Counted from the stretch's first letter, positions 35,935 to 50,052 are shown. The stretch: DNA of 60,000 nucleotides from Liolophura sinensis (GCF_032854445.1 NC_088300.1:55404984-55464983), one strand, 5' to 3'. Translations and numbers: made by a program. Notes: a model not told the origin generated them from the letters alone.

Positions 35935-36114
35935 GATTCTCTGATCGAAGATCTGTTGTATCTAGCGAGAACGGATGGCGTAAGGCGTACCATTCGCGTC
36001 TACAGAAACGAATACATGTACGAACTTGAAAGAAAAGAAGGTGAAAGCTATGATGGTGAAGCCTATCAGCTTCACGCAAAAAGACACTCGAAAAATTTGT
36101 TTGCTTACTTCTAA
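35935..36114 (+). CDS. Possible terminal coding exon, 59 residues
   Basis: An acceptor GCCGCAG ends at 35934 after a T-rich tract. The frame is then open to TAA at 36112-36114. The peptide is hydrophilic and protein-like: DSLIEDLLYLARTDGV, then RRTIRVYRNEYMYELERK, an acidic EGESYDGEAY and a basic end KRHSKNLFAYF. I do not recognise a family. No upstream exon in the matching phase was found within reach, and no AATAAA is close downstream; a truncated SINE follows 36 bp after the stop. It could be an old retrocopy fragment instead. Confidence 0.33.
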   Translation, partial: DSLIEDLLYLARTDGVRRTIRVYRNEYMYELERKEGESYDGEAYQLHAKRHSKNLFAYF

Positions 36115-36149
36115 GCCTTGGTGAATTGAAATCTTGTATATTGCAGCTG

Positions 36150-36228
36150 GTGGGGCCTCCGCGGCCAACGTGCTTAGAACGCCAGCGCGGCGTAATGACC
36201 AAGGAGCCTCTCGCCAATGCGGTCCGGT
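36150..36228 (+). mobile_element. SINE 5' head fragment
   Basis: GGGGCCTCCGCGGCCAACG, then AACGCCAGCGCGGCGTAATG and AGCCTCTCGCCAATGCGGT. It corresponds to the tRNA-like promoter part that most other copies here lack (A-box region mutated). The 3' domain is absent. Confidence 0.7.
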
Positions 36229-37278
36229 GAAGGACGGCATAGTATAAAACATTTCACAAACAAAGCACAGGAAACAAGACAGATTTTAAAATGCATGCTA
36301 TTGAGCGATATATAAGACATAAATCTCGTTCTAAAATAAGATTGACCATATACTGTCTTCGTGGGTAGAGCGAGGAATTTTGAGCCACACGATCCTGCAT
36401 TTCATTGAGTAGGTCTTGACGCGAAGATCGCATTACCACTGATGGAGGCTGTAATTCGTGGTTTTCGCTGTAGCTTGTGGAATGTGGAGATAATCTCAAC
36501 ATGGCCTCCACAACAACAATAGAGCATCACCTGAATTGGATCTAGTGTAGGAAACAATTAAGCATTGCGGTGGCTATCTAACAAACTATGACAAACTAAC
36601 GTGGATGCATTGCTGCTTTCTTTCTTCGCACAAATATGTGAAGAAAAAAAACCGTCTATATTGGGACGATGACGGCACTATGTTACCTTAGGCAGATTTA
36701 TGCCTATATACGCCTAAAGTCGTTCAGTCTACTGGAACCTTTTCAAGCGCGGTTATATATAAATGTATAGATGTAACCGGCTATATCCTGTTGCAGTTAA
36801 ACATAAGTTTTTAGTGAATATTAGAAAAGTTTTTGGCTGTACAAAAAAAAAAACCCTACGCCCCTACGTGTATGTGTAGTGCATGGCATATATGATTTCA
36901 TGATTTCGTATGTGCACGGGTGAAGTGAAGATAGGTCACGGAGTGTCTACTTATTAATTTCGTCTGTGAACTTTTCTCATTCACCGATCATAGTTCACTG
37001 GGACAACCTTATCATATCAGAAATTACCCGGAATTATCAATTCACTGGAGTTCACACACAACCCATCAAAGTCAGTACATCGTCCTCTAAAGAGTTTATT
37101 AAGTGATACAGGTATTACCGAATCTAATTAAGAAAAAGACGTGTCACGTTTGTCTAATAAACTTCATGTACAAACCCGGCATTCATTGGGACAAGTTATT
37201 TTGTGGCTTATTGTTGTTAGCACCTACAGTCAGAACCAATGTTGTCCGACGTTAAAGATGATAAATAAACGTAAAAGT

Positions 37279-37309
<31 letters not shown>

Positions 37310-40300
37310 GGAATAGGTCCGTAAATAAGCAGTGCACGCCATATCGGGCGAGATAATGAAGTGATCGTGTGTGTATATATATTTAGTCGTCAGTGAAAGC
37401 CGGCAAAGCCGCATATGTAAATTATATAAATACAATTATATATACAAGACGAGTGACGCCTTTATCTAATCGTCTTACGTCATTCTCATTCCTTAATTGC
37501 ACCCATCGTTGAATTGTTTGAATTATTTGCGCAATCACAGGTACAGGGTTTGTAACGTGATGTTACAAGTGCTTCTATTTAGGACTGTTTCGTTGTTTTC
37601 TTCTCAGCTTGCTCTGTTCATTCGTAGCTTAATATCTGGGACTAATATAACAAATTAGGCTCAGGTAATATTTTTTTCGCCACTAAGGGCATGCAGATCT
37701 CCCATATCTGAAGCCAAGGCGACAAGGCGCGTGTTTGTTTTACTTAGGGTTATGCTTAGCGTTGGAGTTTGGACGAACCGTGTGTCTGAAATAGACTATA
37801 TCGCTATATTTAGTAGTTGAAATGTAGTATAGCGGGAGAAAACAATGACGGGGATCCCTGGTAGCACGTCATGCCTCGTTTCGAAGAACGTGAGGTCCGA
37901 CAGATTAGTGCGCCATGGCTATTGCAGATAGGGCTGTGAAACCAGAAACAAGGTCTCATGTGGAGCTCGTATCGGCGTGCATGGCAGACCGAGACATTCG
38001 CTTTGTTGCTGTATTTTACACGGTACCTGTACATATACAGAAATATGTTTCTGTTCAATTCACGTTACCCGGCGATTTCACTGGTGTTTTCCAGGCTATT
38101 CTTAGTCCTACATTCTGCCTTGACCTAGACGAATCTACGTGTTTCCCAACCTACAGGCTCCTCGTTCTGACGTCAGAAGATCTATATTTGTCCTCGCTAT
38201 TCCATTCACATACATGGCTTAGACGTAGGCCCGAGATGTAGTAAACATTTTTATTCTAAATTGTACATACCTGTATTTTACGCAAACCTACGGTTGATTG
38301 AGGTTGCTGGGCTGTGGCCCGTACACGCCTATATATACGACTGGAGAGTTTTAGGCGTGACACAAAACGTCTGCATGGTGAATGTTGACAGTATATTGGG
38401 CCTATATGGTTCCGGGTTCATATAGGCAAGCGTAACAAAACTGGCCATGTATCTATCAGTATAGTCTGTATATTATCGTACGTGATAACAAGTTCAGGCG
38501 AACGAACTCTCGAGCTAATTTACCTAGCTTTGTGTTACGTGTATAGAGCGTGCATGAATCAGATCGATAGCCATAAAGCAACCGATGATTGGCAGGTCAA
38601 AGGACCAGTCAGAGGGCAAATTTGTCACCCGAAAACAACATACCACGTGGTTGTCATAGTGACGAACAGGATGCGGTCACTCCCTCTGGTTACAGGCCTT
38701 CTGAGTTACTGAGACCACGTGCTTGGTGGTACAGGACATAGTTTCTGCGCAGAACAGTTTCCTGACCTCTTTTCACTGAGTAAGGACTGAGTATAGAGCG
38801 GCTTGGCCTAAAGCTATCTTTACAGTCTCTACAACAAAGCGGATTTCATATTGTTAGAGAGTATATTTGTAAGTAAAATAATTGTAAAGTAAAGCAACTA
38901 ACTATATACTGTATCGACTTTATTCTGAAAGAATGTAGACTGTTTATTTGTCAGTTTTAGCTTTAAAGGGTATGCCTACGTATACTGTTCATTACAGAGA
39001 CTGAACAATATGTTGGAACACCGCCGGATTTGGGGCTTACTTAGATCGATGCAGGAGGAGGTCATGGGTTTCAAGACAGAAAAAGCCACGTCATCGTCGC
39101 TAATTTTGGACATTTCTCATGTGCTGACCGATATAAGAGAGGATACATCAGTCGAATTGTGGAGACACGGGGAAATTTGACAGACTGAACAGACGATCAA
39201 CCTGATTTCTCATATGAACCAACACGCGGAGCATAGTGTCACGTATTGGTTTCGATTTCATTCCTTTCTTAGTCTCATCAGCTGGATGGATGTACCGATA
39301 TACGCCTCTCTGGGATCGAATTTACGTAAGTAAGGTAGGAGTTATTACCTATATTGTTTCTACGGAAAAAAACTGGCTTATGGGTCAGTTTAGACGGATA
39401 CCGTACAAACTGGAAATAGCGCTTCGACTTACTGAAACTGAAAGAAAGAGCCTCTATATCGATCGATCGATCAGTTATCGTTTAATGATGGATGATCGGA
39501 ACTTCATTCTTTGCTGAAAATGTGATGTCGGGCGATACAAAATATGTCACATTACCTTTGAATCTGCCGAAGCGAGGTAGCTGTCATCTCTTTCTCTGAT
39601 GAAACATGAATTGCGCGCAGGCACGTGGCCGCAGTTAAAATAAAGGGACCTTAATCCTTGATGTACATCTGAACTATTCAATTCCTTGAAGCAACAACTT
39701 CTCCCTTCTTCCCATGGCAGCATTGGCTCTATCCTTTTCGGGTAGAAACAGCTTTTCTCATTGAGCTTTTTTAGTTAAAATTTCAATTATTTATTGGCAG
39801 GATTCATAGTACCGGTACAGCAAAAATTAGTATCACAATATGTAGTCTCTCCATTCTGATGGACATGCACGTGTACATAGGTGTAATTATAACTTGAGCC
39901 ATTTATGAACGTTTATGTTTTATTTTTTGTAATCTTATAGGACTTCCTGTTTGCATTATATCTGAAGCTTTATTGTGAAAGATTTTTTTCATAATAATCC
40001 GTCAACAATTTCACTGTCAAATTAAATATATTTTTCTCATGTCAGTCTTTCACCGTATTAAATACCTATCAGAACAGTACGATGTGTGCTGTATGACTGA
40101 CTTTCAGGGCTAAAGCAGTTCTACTCTGTCCACACTAGTGGCTGTTTCATGCGCAGACATTGTGTATTATAACTGTTGTGCGTGAGACAGCGACCATTGT
40201 GTGATGGGGCAACTCAGCCGATCAGCCGAAAACTGCGGAAAATCTTGGAGTTGCCAGTAAAAACACACACCTAACCGATGATCATCTTGTGTGTCACTGT

Positions 40301-43300
40301 ACTTTAGTACCATACATGTTCTTTGTGCCTAAAGCTTTTGTTTCAGTTCTGTAAATGAGTACAGCCTATAGTTTTAAGATTGTAGATTAAATGATTGGTT
40401 ATTTTATATTTAGCTACTTGGCGATAAGCAGGTGATGTTCAGATGGAGGGAATCCATCTGTCAGAGCCTTGTGTCAATATCGCTGTGTGAATATATAGTC
40501 TGCCCTATACGTGTATATCATGATATCTCAGCACCACTCCCAATATACAGCCTATGTAGAGTACATGTGGGAGGCGCCCTTCAATCAGATGTAGGTACTG
40601 AATGGGATAACAATGATTTGTCGGCGGAAGTATGGACAATAGGTGACTACCTACTAGATCCTAGGTGTACCTGAACTCAGGTGAGGTCAGTATATTTGTG
40701 ACAGATCGGGGTGGGGAGCATGGCTTGACAGTGGGCGCAAATTCAAGGTGTGAACCAGCCATTATATCCTACATAGTCGATGACAGGGCATCAAAGTGGC
40801 ATTTGATTCAGCATGAACCGCTGTGGCAAAAGGCTTCCATACAGCCTGGGCTTTAGGTATGTTTGATTCGATACCTCCAAGGTGTGGCCTGAAGCATCTT
40901 TGTGTAATGGTATCAGTCAGTTAGGGCTCATACTTCTGCTTTGTCCCTAAGCGGTTCTGTAGGTTCTCGTCTTGGGCGATTGATCATAACATGTGACTGA
41001 ATGAGGTCGTACAGTGCAGGTTTATCGATCAGTACGGCATTTCAGCAGCCTACTGCACAAGAAGCTTGGTCACAGTGATCGTGTCAGAATTGGTCGGTTG
41101 ACTGAATTTTTCGCGATCAGCTGGCTTACAAGAGAAGAGCCGAGTGGGGAGTGGGGGGGATGTGGAGAGGGGGGGGGGGTCTGGGTTTCAAAATTATTGT
41201 GAGGCGGGCGTGACTCAGGCCCTGTAACTTACCAAACCTGACCACTACGGACAGGTTTACAAGAGCGGTGAATGCCACTCCTTAGCTCCTGTGAGTCACA
41301 CGATCAAGGCCAGACACAGGCACATTTTATCTTTCTCGGATTGTATATCCAGGGTGACTGGTAACGAAATGGGACATCGGGGAGCTGGGTGGGCGAGGGC
41401 TGCCTATAATGGGATGATGGGTGTGGTGACAGCGGACTGATTGTTATGTGGGTATTTCTTCCAATTTAATCACAGTCAATGGTATTAATAATCAATCGCT
41501 TTTGAAATTATTCCGTTTGGTCCGCTATCTATTGTTATCGCTCTTTTGAGAAATTACTCTACGCATGTATGAAAGTGGCAAGCCTGAAAACAGCACAACT
41601 GCATGTTTCCAGTTATTAATGCATCATAACCTCGATGCGGCCCCGATGGATGAAGTCGTGGGTACACTGACACTCCTTATCGTACACCTCATTTTTACTG
41701 GTCATTAATTAATGATTTTTCCTCCAATGAAAATATACTAGCAACTATTGATATATACGCACACATTTTTATATACACATGTATATACATCTAGTTATAT
41801 TTCGCCTGATATTTCAGTAAGGGATCATTACCCTGGGCAACCATGTGTGATGATGGGTAGGGCAATACGATGTCAGGGTAGGGCAGTTCCCCTCAGGCCT
41901 GCCTTGGGGAGTATGTGTGGGGTGGGGGGGTGGGGGGCGGGCACCTGCAGGGGGTTACTGAGTCCATCGCGTGGGCGTCCCTATTCATGTAGGACTCAAT
42001 CTTCCTCCCGAGTGTACATCGCAACAATCGAGTAGAACACACCTAGAAGGATTAACCTTGTGGTGGGTCGATTCTGATCTCTCCTCAAGTCTTTAAATTC
42101 CTCCTTTTTCAACTATTAGGCTTCTCGGTACTGTTGTATACCTTAATTTGGGATGTGGTTGCGAGGAACCATTCATTCGGTTTTCACGGTATCTGGTCCC
42201 CCAGAGCTAGGTCCGGCTATCTAGTACACTGTGTTCGAGGTTTCTCTACAGAAATGTGTATTCCTGTGTGTTTGTGGTCACATCTTGTTGTGCAGATGGC
42301 ATCGTGCAGGGAAATACTCTCCCCCATCCTCTGTTCACGTAACTGAGCCACTCCTACACCAGTGTTAACACTGTGCTCACCACCTGTGCACAACTGACTT
42401 TAATACCACGGAGTTTCCGAAATGCGCACTTCTACCCGGGGTCCTTCAGTGCATTTTAGGCCCTGTTCTGAGGTACACTGTACAACAAGTAGAACAAACG
42501 TGATGTAGAAAAAATGGTGTATTATAAAAGTTTTCTCATTCATTACTAAAGATCTTTCCATTTATTCCTGGGATATGTAGACACTGTACAAGGACTGTAT
42601 ACCCAGCATGATCCTATATCCTGTTATAGCTGTCTGTAACTATCTTGTAGACGAAGGCTGAAAATAGACGTGATGTAAATCTCACGAGCGGACCGCTTTG
42701 TGCCATCCACGTGGTCACGTGATCATTATGTGCATGGGCACACGTGTTAACTTCCGACAGATACCAACAAACGTAACCCCATTTCTCAGAAGTGTAATTG
42801 AACAGCGGGCTTAGAATGACTTGACTAAAATATGGATGAAATTATAAGAACAAAGAGGATGTATTTACAGATACACAGTGGACAAGTGTCTCAGCCGCCA
42901 AGGAATAGGATTACGCCGTATAAGTTATTCATGGAAGCCTACTTCGTTGTATCTCTTTCTGGCGGCCTGTATGATTTGCGTCGTAAACGTTGTGTTAATT
43001 GTTACTACTCAATGACAGTGACCCAACATGGCCAATTGACAAAAGCTTGGGAGATGTGAAGTTTCCCGTTCTTTTTAACACAAATTAGGAGGTATGAAAT
43101 GTTTGAACTGGAATATGTAATTTAATGTTTGACTTAATTTTATGCCGTGCTTTTCTAAGTTCGTATTTACATTGTTGAAACGTTCGCATGGAAACAGGGA
43201 TTTCGTTGAATTACTTCGAAAAGTATGTTTTACTTTCGTCAACCGCGGCTCGTAGAGGCAAGTCTGAAACCAAGCGTTAAAAAATGGAAAAATACTGGGT

Positions 43301-43350
43301 GTCTGTTGAATAGTTATGCACAGGGAGTGTGGTGTCACTTGTTAATGGTG

Positions 43351-43395
<45 letters not shown>

Positions 43396-44376
43396 CAGGG
43401 GAATCCCCCGCCATTCTGGGTGTAATTTGACTGGAGTTGGCTACAGGTGCAAAGCTTTTGTCGCGGCGGGACCAGGCAGCGGTGAAGTAGGGGAAACCTA
43501 CACGGATGACAGTTTGGCAGGTGGTTGGTATGAACGTGATAGCGTCATCTTCGTCAGATTTGGGGGAATATATTGCAAGAAGATGAATTCGTTCCAAAAA
43601 CGCTCACTGACAAGCAAGACTGCCAGATATGATTTTTTGCTAGGAGTTTGTAAAAAGTTGGTCTTGCTCATATTTTTTTTCAGTCAATACTGAAGTCGAG
43701 CAAAGTAGGCGAGTATTTTTAAAACCATGCAGCTAAGAAAGAAACACATCTTAACGTACACATAATTACACTGTAATACGGCTGTATTACAATGCATTCA
43801 AATGAATACATTCTTTCTATATTCGTACTGCGTTTTTAATAAGAACTCATTCTGTACTCGGCTTTACCTGTGTCACAAAAAGACTAGTGCCGTATGGCGA
43901 TTGCGTGATTGGTGTTTGATGCATCCTACATTTGTAGATCAGGAAAGACAATGGTTCAATGTACACGATATCTGTTCACTCACTGACTTAAAAGCTGTCG
44001 CAGTGGGCCTGTTGATAAATTGACAATGATCTTGAAATGTCCGGACGCGATATTCATTTGCAGATAAGCCCTCAGCTCATTCACACGGAAGGGTTTTTAT
44101 CTCCGCCCACATGGCTATCAGCCAGTGAGAACTGAGGTGCAGTACAGTTCCCGCCTTACCTCGTCGGTGCATATGTACTCCTTCGTAGTTACCTGAGCTT
44201 ACCTGACGAACCGTGTGATCACTCAACTGTGCCGAGAACTGCGTATATGGCTTTGAAAAATGTTACGTAAATTGTCCATCTCGCCAAATGGAATTCCGAC
44301 AAGTGTTCAGGGAGATATGTAGGTGTTGACGTATGTGGGCTTTTTTATTGCTGTGCAGACGTTACCAAGGTACGGA
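36229..44376. other. Long unique stretch, no supported gene
   Basis: Microsatellites are a GT run passing into a G run at 37278-37311 and a TA run at 43352-43393. G-rich patches occur at 41145-41180 and 41920-41945. Open frames such as 37915-38241 (108 codons) and 36254-36511 on the minus strand are no longer than the longest random frames here and lack supporting splice or family evidence. Confidence 0.4.
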
Positions 44377-44539
44377 TATATAAGTGCCTGAGGCTACAGG
44401 TGGGCTGTTATAGTAAACAGTGAAACACGCGACCTCGGCTGGGTTAGCTAGTGCAGCCGTTTGCATAAAAGATATATCCAGTCTGTCGACAGGAAAGTGA
44501 ATTGCTCATTCGATTGCAGACGTCGCCGATCTGAGACAG
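44377..44539 (+). promoter_or_regulatory. Candidate TATA promoter and 5' non-coding exon
   Basis: TATATAAG at 44377-44384 stands about 30 bp ahead of a plausible start near 44408-44412. The following 130 bp has no ATG and ends in a near-perfect donor, ACAG|GTAAGT, after 44539. Upstream at 44062-44110 are GATA-type (AGATAAG, TTATCT) and CCGCCCAC sites. No downstream coding exon could be assigned, so this is an inference from signals only. Confidence 0.25.
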
Positions 44540-45659
44540 GTAAGTGGCTCTAACCGTCTTCAGACTACTGCATCAGTCGTGTCTCGTGAAGTGTGGCGTA
44601 CGTATGCTGTGCGGCGGTCACTCGTTGACTCACCACTATTTACCTGATTAGTACTCTGTCATCACATGAATCATTTCATGTTTCTGGACATTTTCTGGAA
44701 CTATTCCAGCGGCGTAATTCCTTATCAGTGTCGAGGTGACCTGGACTGATGGCTATGGCCACTATACGTATATTGATCAGCATCGTGCATATTTAACCTA
44801 CTAGACGGTGCTCGTGATGTTCTACCGAAGGAGCCAATGGGGACAGACCAGTCTCCAAGAAGCATTCCGATTGGTCACACTGACGAGGCGATTGATTAGT
44901 GATTCTCGGACAGAATACTGAGGTACGGAGCAGTGATCATTTAACAAGATTAACAAGGCAAACGCATTGGGGATCGGCCATGACTTATAAGTTTGACTTG
45001 AGCCTGCACTCCCTGACCTCGCTGGTATCGATTTATTCCTTCGATGACTTATTTCTGATTCACTTATTTGTCGATGTCGTCAGTTCCCCAAGCAATGGGA
45101 CCTATCTATAAGCAATGACACACGGAACAAATGTGTCAGGAAGACATGCGATGCTGTCCCCAGCGGCATGCAAACAGTTAACATACATTAATGACTAGCA
45201 ACTCGTGCTCTTGCTTGTTTTTAATCTTTATCTGGCCCCCCTTTAGCATGATCAGCTGGTCACCTTGACAGAAAAACAACCATCAGAATCACCCTCGGAG
45301 CTGGTACAGTTTCTGACCAACCAAAATCTAGCATTATGGTTACCATGGTAACTTTTGGGGGTCTTGTTGATGTCAGAGGTTTGATGATCCTTTCATTCAG
45401 GGTGCACAGACGCCATGCCCTATATACACAGCACCTGACCGAGGATGAGCGGATCCACTGTGGGTAAACCGCTACTTACTCCCTATCATAATGGAACACA
45501 AGTCGCTCCACTGTGTCATCACGGTACTCATGCATGGTTTGGTTGTAGTGAGGCCTACGCCTGATGCGCAGAATTAAGGATTTTTGCATATACTAGTCTG
45601 TACATATGTATAAGCCTATTTGGTTTATATTCAGCGACTGTGCAGGCTTCACTCTCTGT
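44540..45659. other. No supported gene
   Basis: Unique sequence downstream of the candidate donor at 44540. No coding exon seen. Confidence 0.4.
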
Positions 45660-46510
45660 ACCGCTGCTATCGTCATACATCGTGTTGATTGTGCATTGTC
45701 ATCATCTTTACATGCCGTGTCCGACTTGCTGATTGTGTACCACTATCGTCGTCACGTGTCATGTTTATTGTGGATTGTTGTCATCTTTACATGCCGCGTC
45801 CGATTTGATGATTGTGTACCATTTTCGTCGTCACATGTCATGTTTATTGTGCCTTGTTTTCCGTGTCCGACTTGCTGATTGTGTACCACTATCGTCGTCA
45901 CATGTTATGTTTATTGTGCCTTGTTTTCCGTGTCCGACTTGCTGATTGTGTACCGTTTTCGTCGTCACATGTCATGTTTATTGTGCCTTGTTTTCCGTGT
46001 CCGACTTGCTGATTGTGTACCACTATCGTCGTCACATGTCATGTTTATTGTACATTGTTTTCAGTGTCCGACTCGCTGATTGTGTACCACTAACGTCGTC
46101 ACATGTTATATTGATTGTGCGTTGTTGTCATTTTTACATGCCGCGTCCCACTTGCTGATTGTGTACCCCTATCGTCGTCACATGTCATGCAGATTGTGCA
46201 TTGTTGTAATCTTTACATGCCGTGTCCCACTTGCTGATTGTGTACCACTATCGTCGTCGCATGTTATGTAGATTGTGCATTGTTGTCATCTTTACATGCC
46301 GTGTCCGACTTGCTGATTGTGTACCACTATCGTCGTCACAAGTCATGTTGATTGTGCATTGTTGTAATCTTTACATGCCTTGTCCCCAGTGCTTACTGTG
46401 TACCACTATCGTCGTCACAGACTACGTTGATCGTGTATCGTTGTCATATTTAGCATCCTTCTTGCTAATTGTGTACCGCTGTCGTCGTCACGGCATGTTG
46501 ATTGTGTATC
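45660..46510. repeat. 67-bp tandem repeat with longer variants
   Basis: Central copies share CGTGTCCGACTTGCTGATTG, TGTACCACTATCGTCGTCAC and ATGTCATGTTTATTGTGCCT and are exactly 67 bp apart (45812, 45879, 45946). Flanking copies are about 79 bp with an insert CATCTTTACATGCC. As 67 is not divisible by three, successive copies put the same stop-free sequence into all three frames. Confidence 0.93.
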
Positions 46511-47527
46511 GTTATCATCTTTGCATTCCATACGCTTTGTGTGTACGCACTAACATTACTCTTCTTGTGATTCTTCCGTTTGTTTCAGCTATATTTACAT
46601 GCTTTGCATGCTATCAGTAAAGAATTACCCTTAGACTGAACCTTTACAGTGTACCACTATTATTAGAGACCTTTAGATAGAAGTTACATTTCCAGCTTGT
46701 GACTGGTAGCTTCAAACTAGAATAAGTAAACTAATTGTTGTTAGGAGTTGGAAGTTACAACTTCTAACTAAAGTTAGAAACTACAAAACGACCCTGTAGT
46801 GTCATCTGTTGACGCATCTGTTGTGTATTTTCAGTAATCGATGGAAATAATGGTTAAAGCTAGCTTATGCAGCAGTTAATAGGGAATTTGTTAGACACAC
46901 AGTTAATTTGTGCTACATTGTCAATGCTTATGAATGATGTTCACGCAGGTGTCTGTACACAGGGCCTACATGTGCAGAAATAACATACGATCTACCTACC
47001 ACGTTAGGGGTACGGCATGCACAAGGATACCAGCCTACATCGTGTTTTAGAGTAGACTCCTTGACAAAGAATAAACTAGTTTTAAAATGAGGTGAGCCAT
47101 GATAAAATGCACGTCGTCTGTTGTGCCCTTGATCAGAGCGGGCACACACGAGCAAAAATATCAAGTCAACACTTCCTTGTGTTGCGAGGGAAGTTAGCCA
47201 ATTAAAATAGAGACCAAAATGTGTAGGTTTTTTTTGGCGAGAACAACTTTTATGTTCCTGGTGTGGACGACGAGGAACTGTGGTGACTTGTGTTGAGGCT
47301 CTGATGCTGTGCTATGGGGACATTTCACGGATTCTGTGGTAACATTTAATTCATGCCAAAGTTAACCCACCCACATACATTTTGGAGAACTGGATACCCA
47401 TCTATGAAATGGAGATCTTTGAGTCTTTTCAGAATTGGGATGTGATGTATCTCGTAAAAACCTAGATCTATGGACATACGTCTTGGCTGATGCAAGTTTG
47501 ACTCGTGGAGAAAGTATATATGTTTAC

Positions 47528-47558
<31 letters not shown>

Positions 47559-48760
47559 CGTGTGGACCTATGGGGGTTGCTGTCTTTCAGCACCAGATTG
47601 TATTTGTCATCTTGTGCGTCTGACAGTAATGTACATGGGTACGTATTGAAATCGACACTGACTCCAGTGGCCTCTGCTATCTAATATATGTCAGTCCAAT
47701 GAGTAAATACGAGGGCATTAATCTTAATATTATCACGCGTAATTAGTCTTACTAATGGTGTTAATGATCGAGGGGTAAACTGCGCTGAATGCTGTTCTAC
47801 ACAGTGAGAGCTCAGACAACTCCCACGCATGGTCAACTCGATATACTCGCTCACACACGTGTTTACTACAGGGTAGAGGCATGCTCCTTGCACAGATGAA
47901 TGGAGGATGACGCGTAAGGAATGTGCGGTCTACGGCCTCGAATTACTCGACCATGTAACATCGGCTATGACGTCTTTTCCAACGCCCCATCGTCTCTGCC
48001 CAGGCTCCCTACCAAAGATGAGGATGGCATCTCTGAGAGGCTCTGCACTGACCGTTGTCATGGAAACAGGAACAGGGGACTACACAGAAATCGGAGCAAT
48101 TCTTTACAAAGCGAAAGCTGACGCAATGCATAGGGAATAGGCTAGAAGGCTCTAGACTCACCTCGTCATGGTCTGTTCTAACCACAACGTGAGCAACTAG
48201 CGCCTACAGCTGTGAACCGGAAATTGAAATAACCCTACTTGCTCTATTATGGGGATGACGTCACCAGAACGGGACAACCACGAACGCTCTGGATGACGTA
48301 GGTCTGTGAGTGGCCAATATCTGCAAGACGTGACCATGGTCAGTTACATTTCATACACGATCTCTATCGGGATGTTTTAGTCAGAGCAGACTGGCTATTA
48401 TCAGCCTAAGCAAGTGTAAAAATAGAATCTCTTCAACGGAAGCGTAGAGAACAATGCGCAGGGCGGATGAATTTATTTCGAGTGATGTGAGATTTGACAG
48501 CCTTCATCCAAAAACTGGGAAACTGTGGGTGGTAGAGGTCTGAAGTGGGAATGGGATTTCACTAATATGTAACATAAACGGAGTGGCATGGGTTGATGAA
48601 ATAATGCAACAGTACACTCTACCAACGCAAATGCGGCGGGAAAACGTTTTCAGGTACCGTAGTCAATCACATACGTGCACACCATATATATTTAGTGTAC
48701 ACTACCCCTACAGAGCACTGTACATTAGCTGTCCATTGCTTTTACAACACAATTTTTAAT
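46511..48760. other. No supported gene
   Basis: A TA run followed by a GA run lies at 47528-47558. Two overlapping frames at 47907-48140 look unremarkable. Otherwise unique. Confidence 0.4.
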
Positions 48761-48763
48761 TTT

Positions 48764-48822
48764 GTGCATATTTATTTATTTGATTTGTGTTTTACGCCAT
48801 ACTCAAGAACATCATACACTTG
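48764..48822 (-). mobile_element. SINE tail fragment, minus strand
   Basis: TATTTATTTATTTGATTTGT, GTTTTACGCCATACTCAAGA, ACATCATACACTTG. Only the last 60 bp or so of the SINE is left. Confidence 0.75.
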
Positions 48823-49479
48823 TACATATATATTCACGGTATTTTCGAATGATATATTGTAGGCCCCTATTTGTTACAACTAATCATAAATAATACTAAC
48901 CATGTTAGACACATGTTCACGGTGTACATCATTACCTCCGGTACTATATATCATATCGTCATTCTTGCCTTATTTGGTGGTTTATATTGCGTCAGTGGAC
49001 GTATTCCTGTCCAGTGAATTATTCAGTGTAGTGCGCTGTAATGTCGCTGACAAGCCACCGTGTTACAAGGTTACACAGCCAGGTTCCTCAGGATCTCTGT
49101 TTTACAGGTATGGATGTCAATATATAGGTTGTGTTGCAGGATGGTGTGTCTTCTTAAAGTTAACTATTTCAGATTAGCACTACCTAGTTAGTGCATTTTT
49201 TGTAATAATGTTTTCTTCGATTGTACAAAAATATTTAATAAAATCTGATTGAAAATTTTAATGATTAGAAATGCAGACGAAAAACCCAGACTCGCCTGGA
49301 ACACATGGTATATTTGCATTCTTATAACAAAATACTTACCAGATGTGTATATAAGGTTTTATATATCTCACAGTGGTAGGAAAGTAACTGGCATCCCGGT
49401 ACAAATATGTAACAGATGAATTTGAAAAACGGTGTTTTAAATGATGCGATTGTTTTGACAACTTTGGATCAACCTGCAG

Positions 49480-50035
49480 AATGGTCGAGCAATGCGACAT
49501 CTGGCTTGCACTGTCTAGACAAGAGTTGACGAGAGTATTGTATCGCATCTAGCCAGGAATGCTCACACAGTACCTACCGTGCGATACGAAATGTAGCCTG
49601 GAATAACCACACAGTGGTTCGGTTGACTATTGATGTACACTGCAATACGACTTCTGGTCTGGAATATCTGCACATCGGTAGACGATTGGTGTAGGCCTAC
49701 AGATCCTGGAATGGCCACACAGCTGTGGACGATTGATGTGACCGTGCGATACATGTGACCTGGAATGGCCTCAGCGGTTGACGATTATTGTAGACAGTAC
49801 CACCGTGCGATACGACAAAAGGTTTGGAATGGCCACATAGCGGTTTACGATTGGTGTACAGTACCAACCGTGCGATATGACATCTCACCTGGAATTGGCA
49901 CACAGCGTTTGACGATCGGTGTACAGCACAGACCGTGCGGTACGACATCTGACCTGTAATGGCAACACAAGTACTGATGATTGGTATGCGAAACATCTGG
50001 CCTGGAATGTCCGCCCAGCGGTTCGGTTGACGATT
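49480..50035. repeat. About 65-bp tandem repeat
   Basis: About eight diverged copies share ACCGTGCGATACGACATCTG, CCTGGAATGGCCACACAGCG and GTTGACGATTGGTGTACA. CGTGCGAT or its variant occurs at 49578, 49742, 49803, 49868 and 49933. The MITE at 50053 begins just past its right end. Confidence 0.85.
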
Positions 50036-50052
50036 ACCCATATAGGTGTAAA

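Noticed and set aside
36254-36511. 85-codon minus-strand open frame starting with ATG
   Set aside because: The composition is protein-like, but there is no donor, acceptor or homology I can point to.
37915-38241. 108-codon open frame with ATG
   Set aside because: No recognisable family, no neighbouring exon, and length within the random range for this window.
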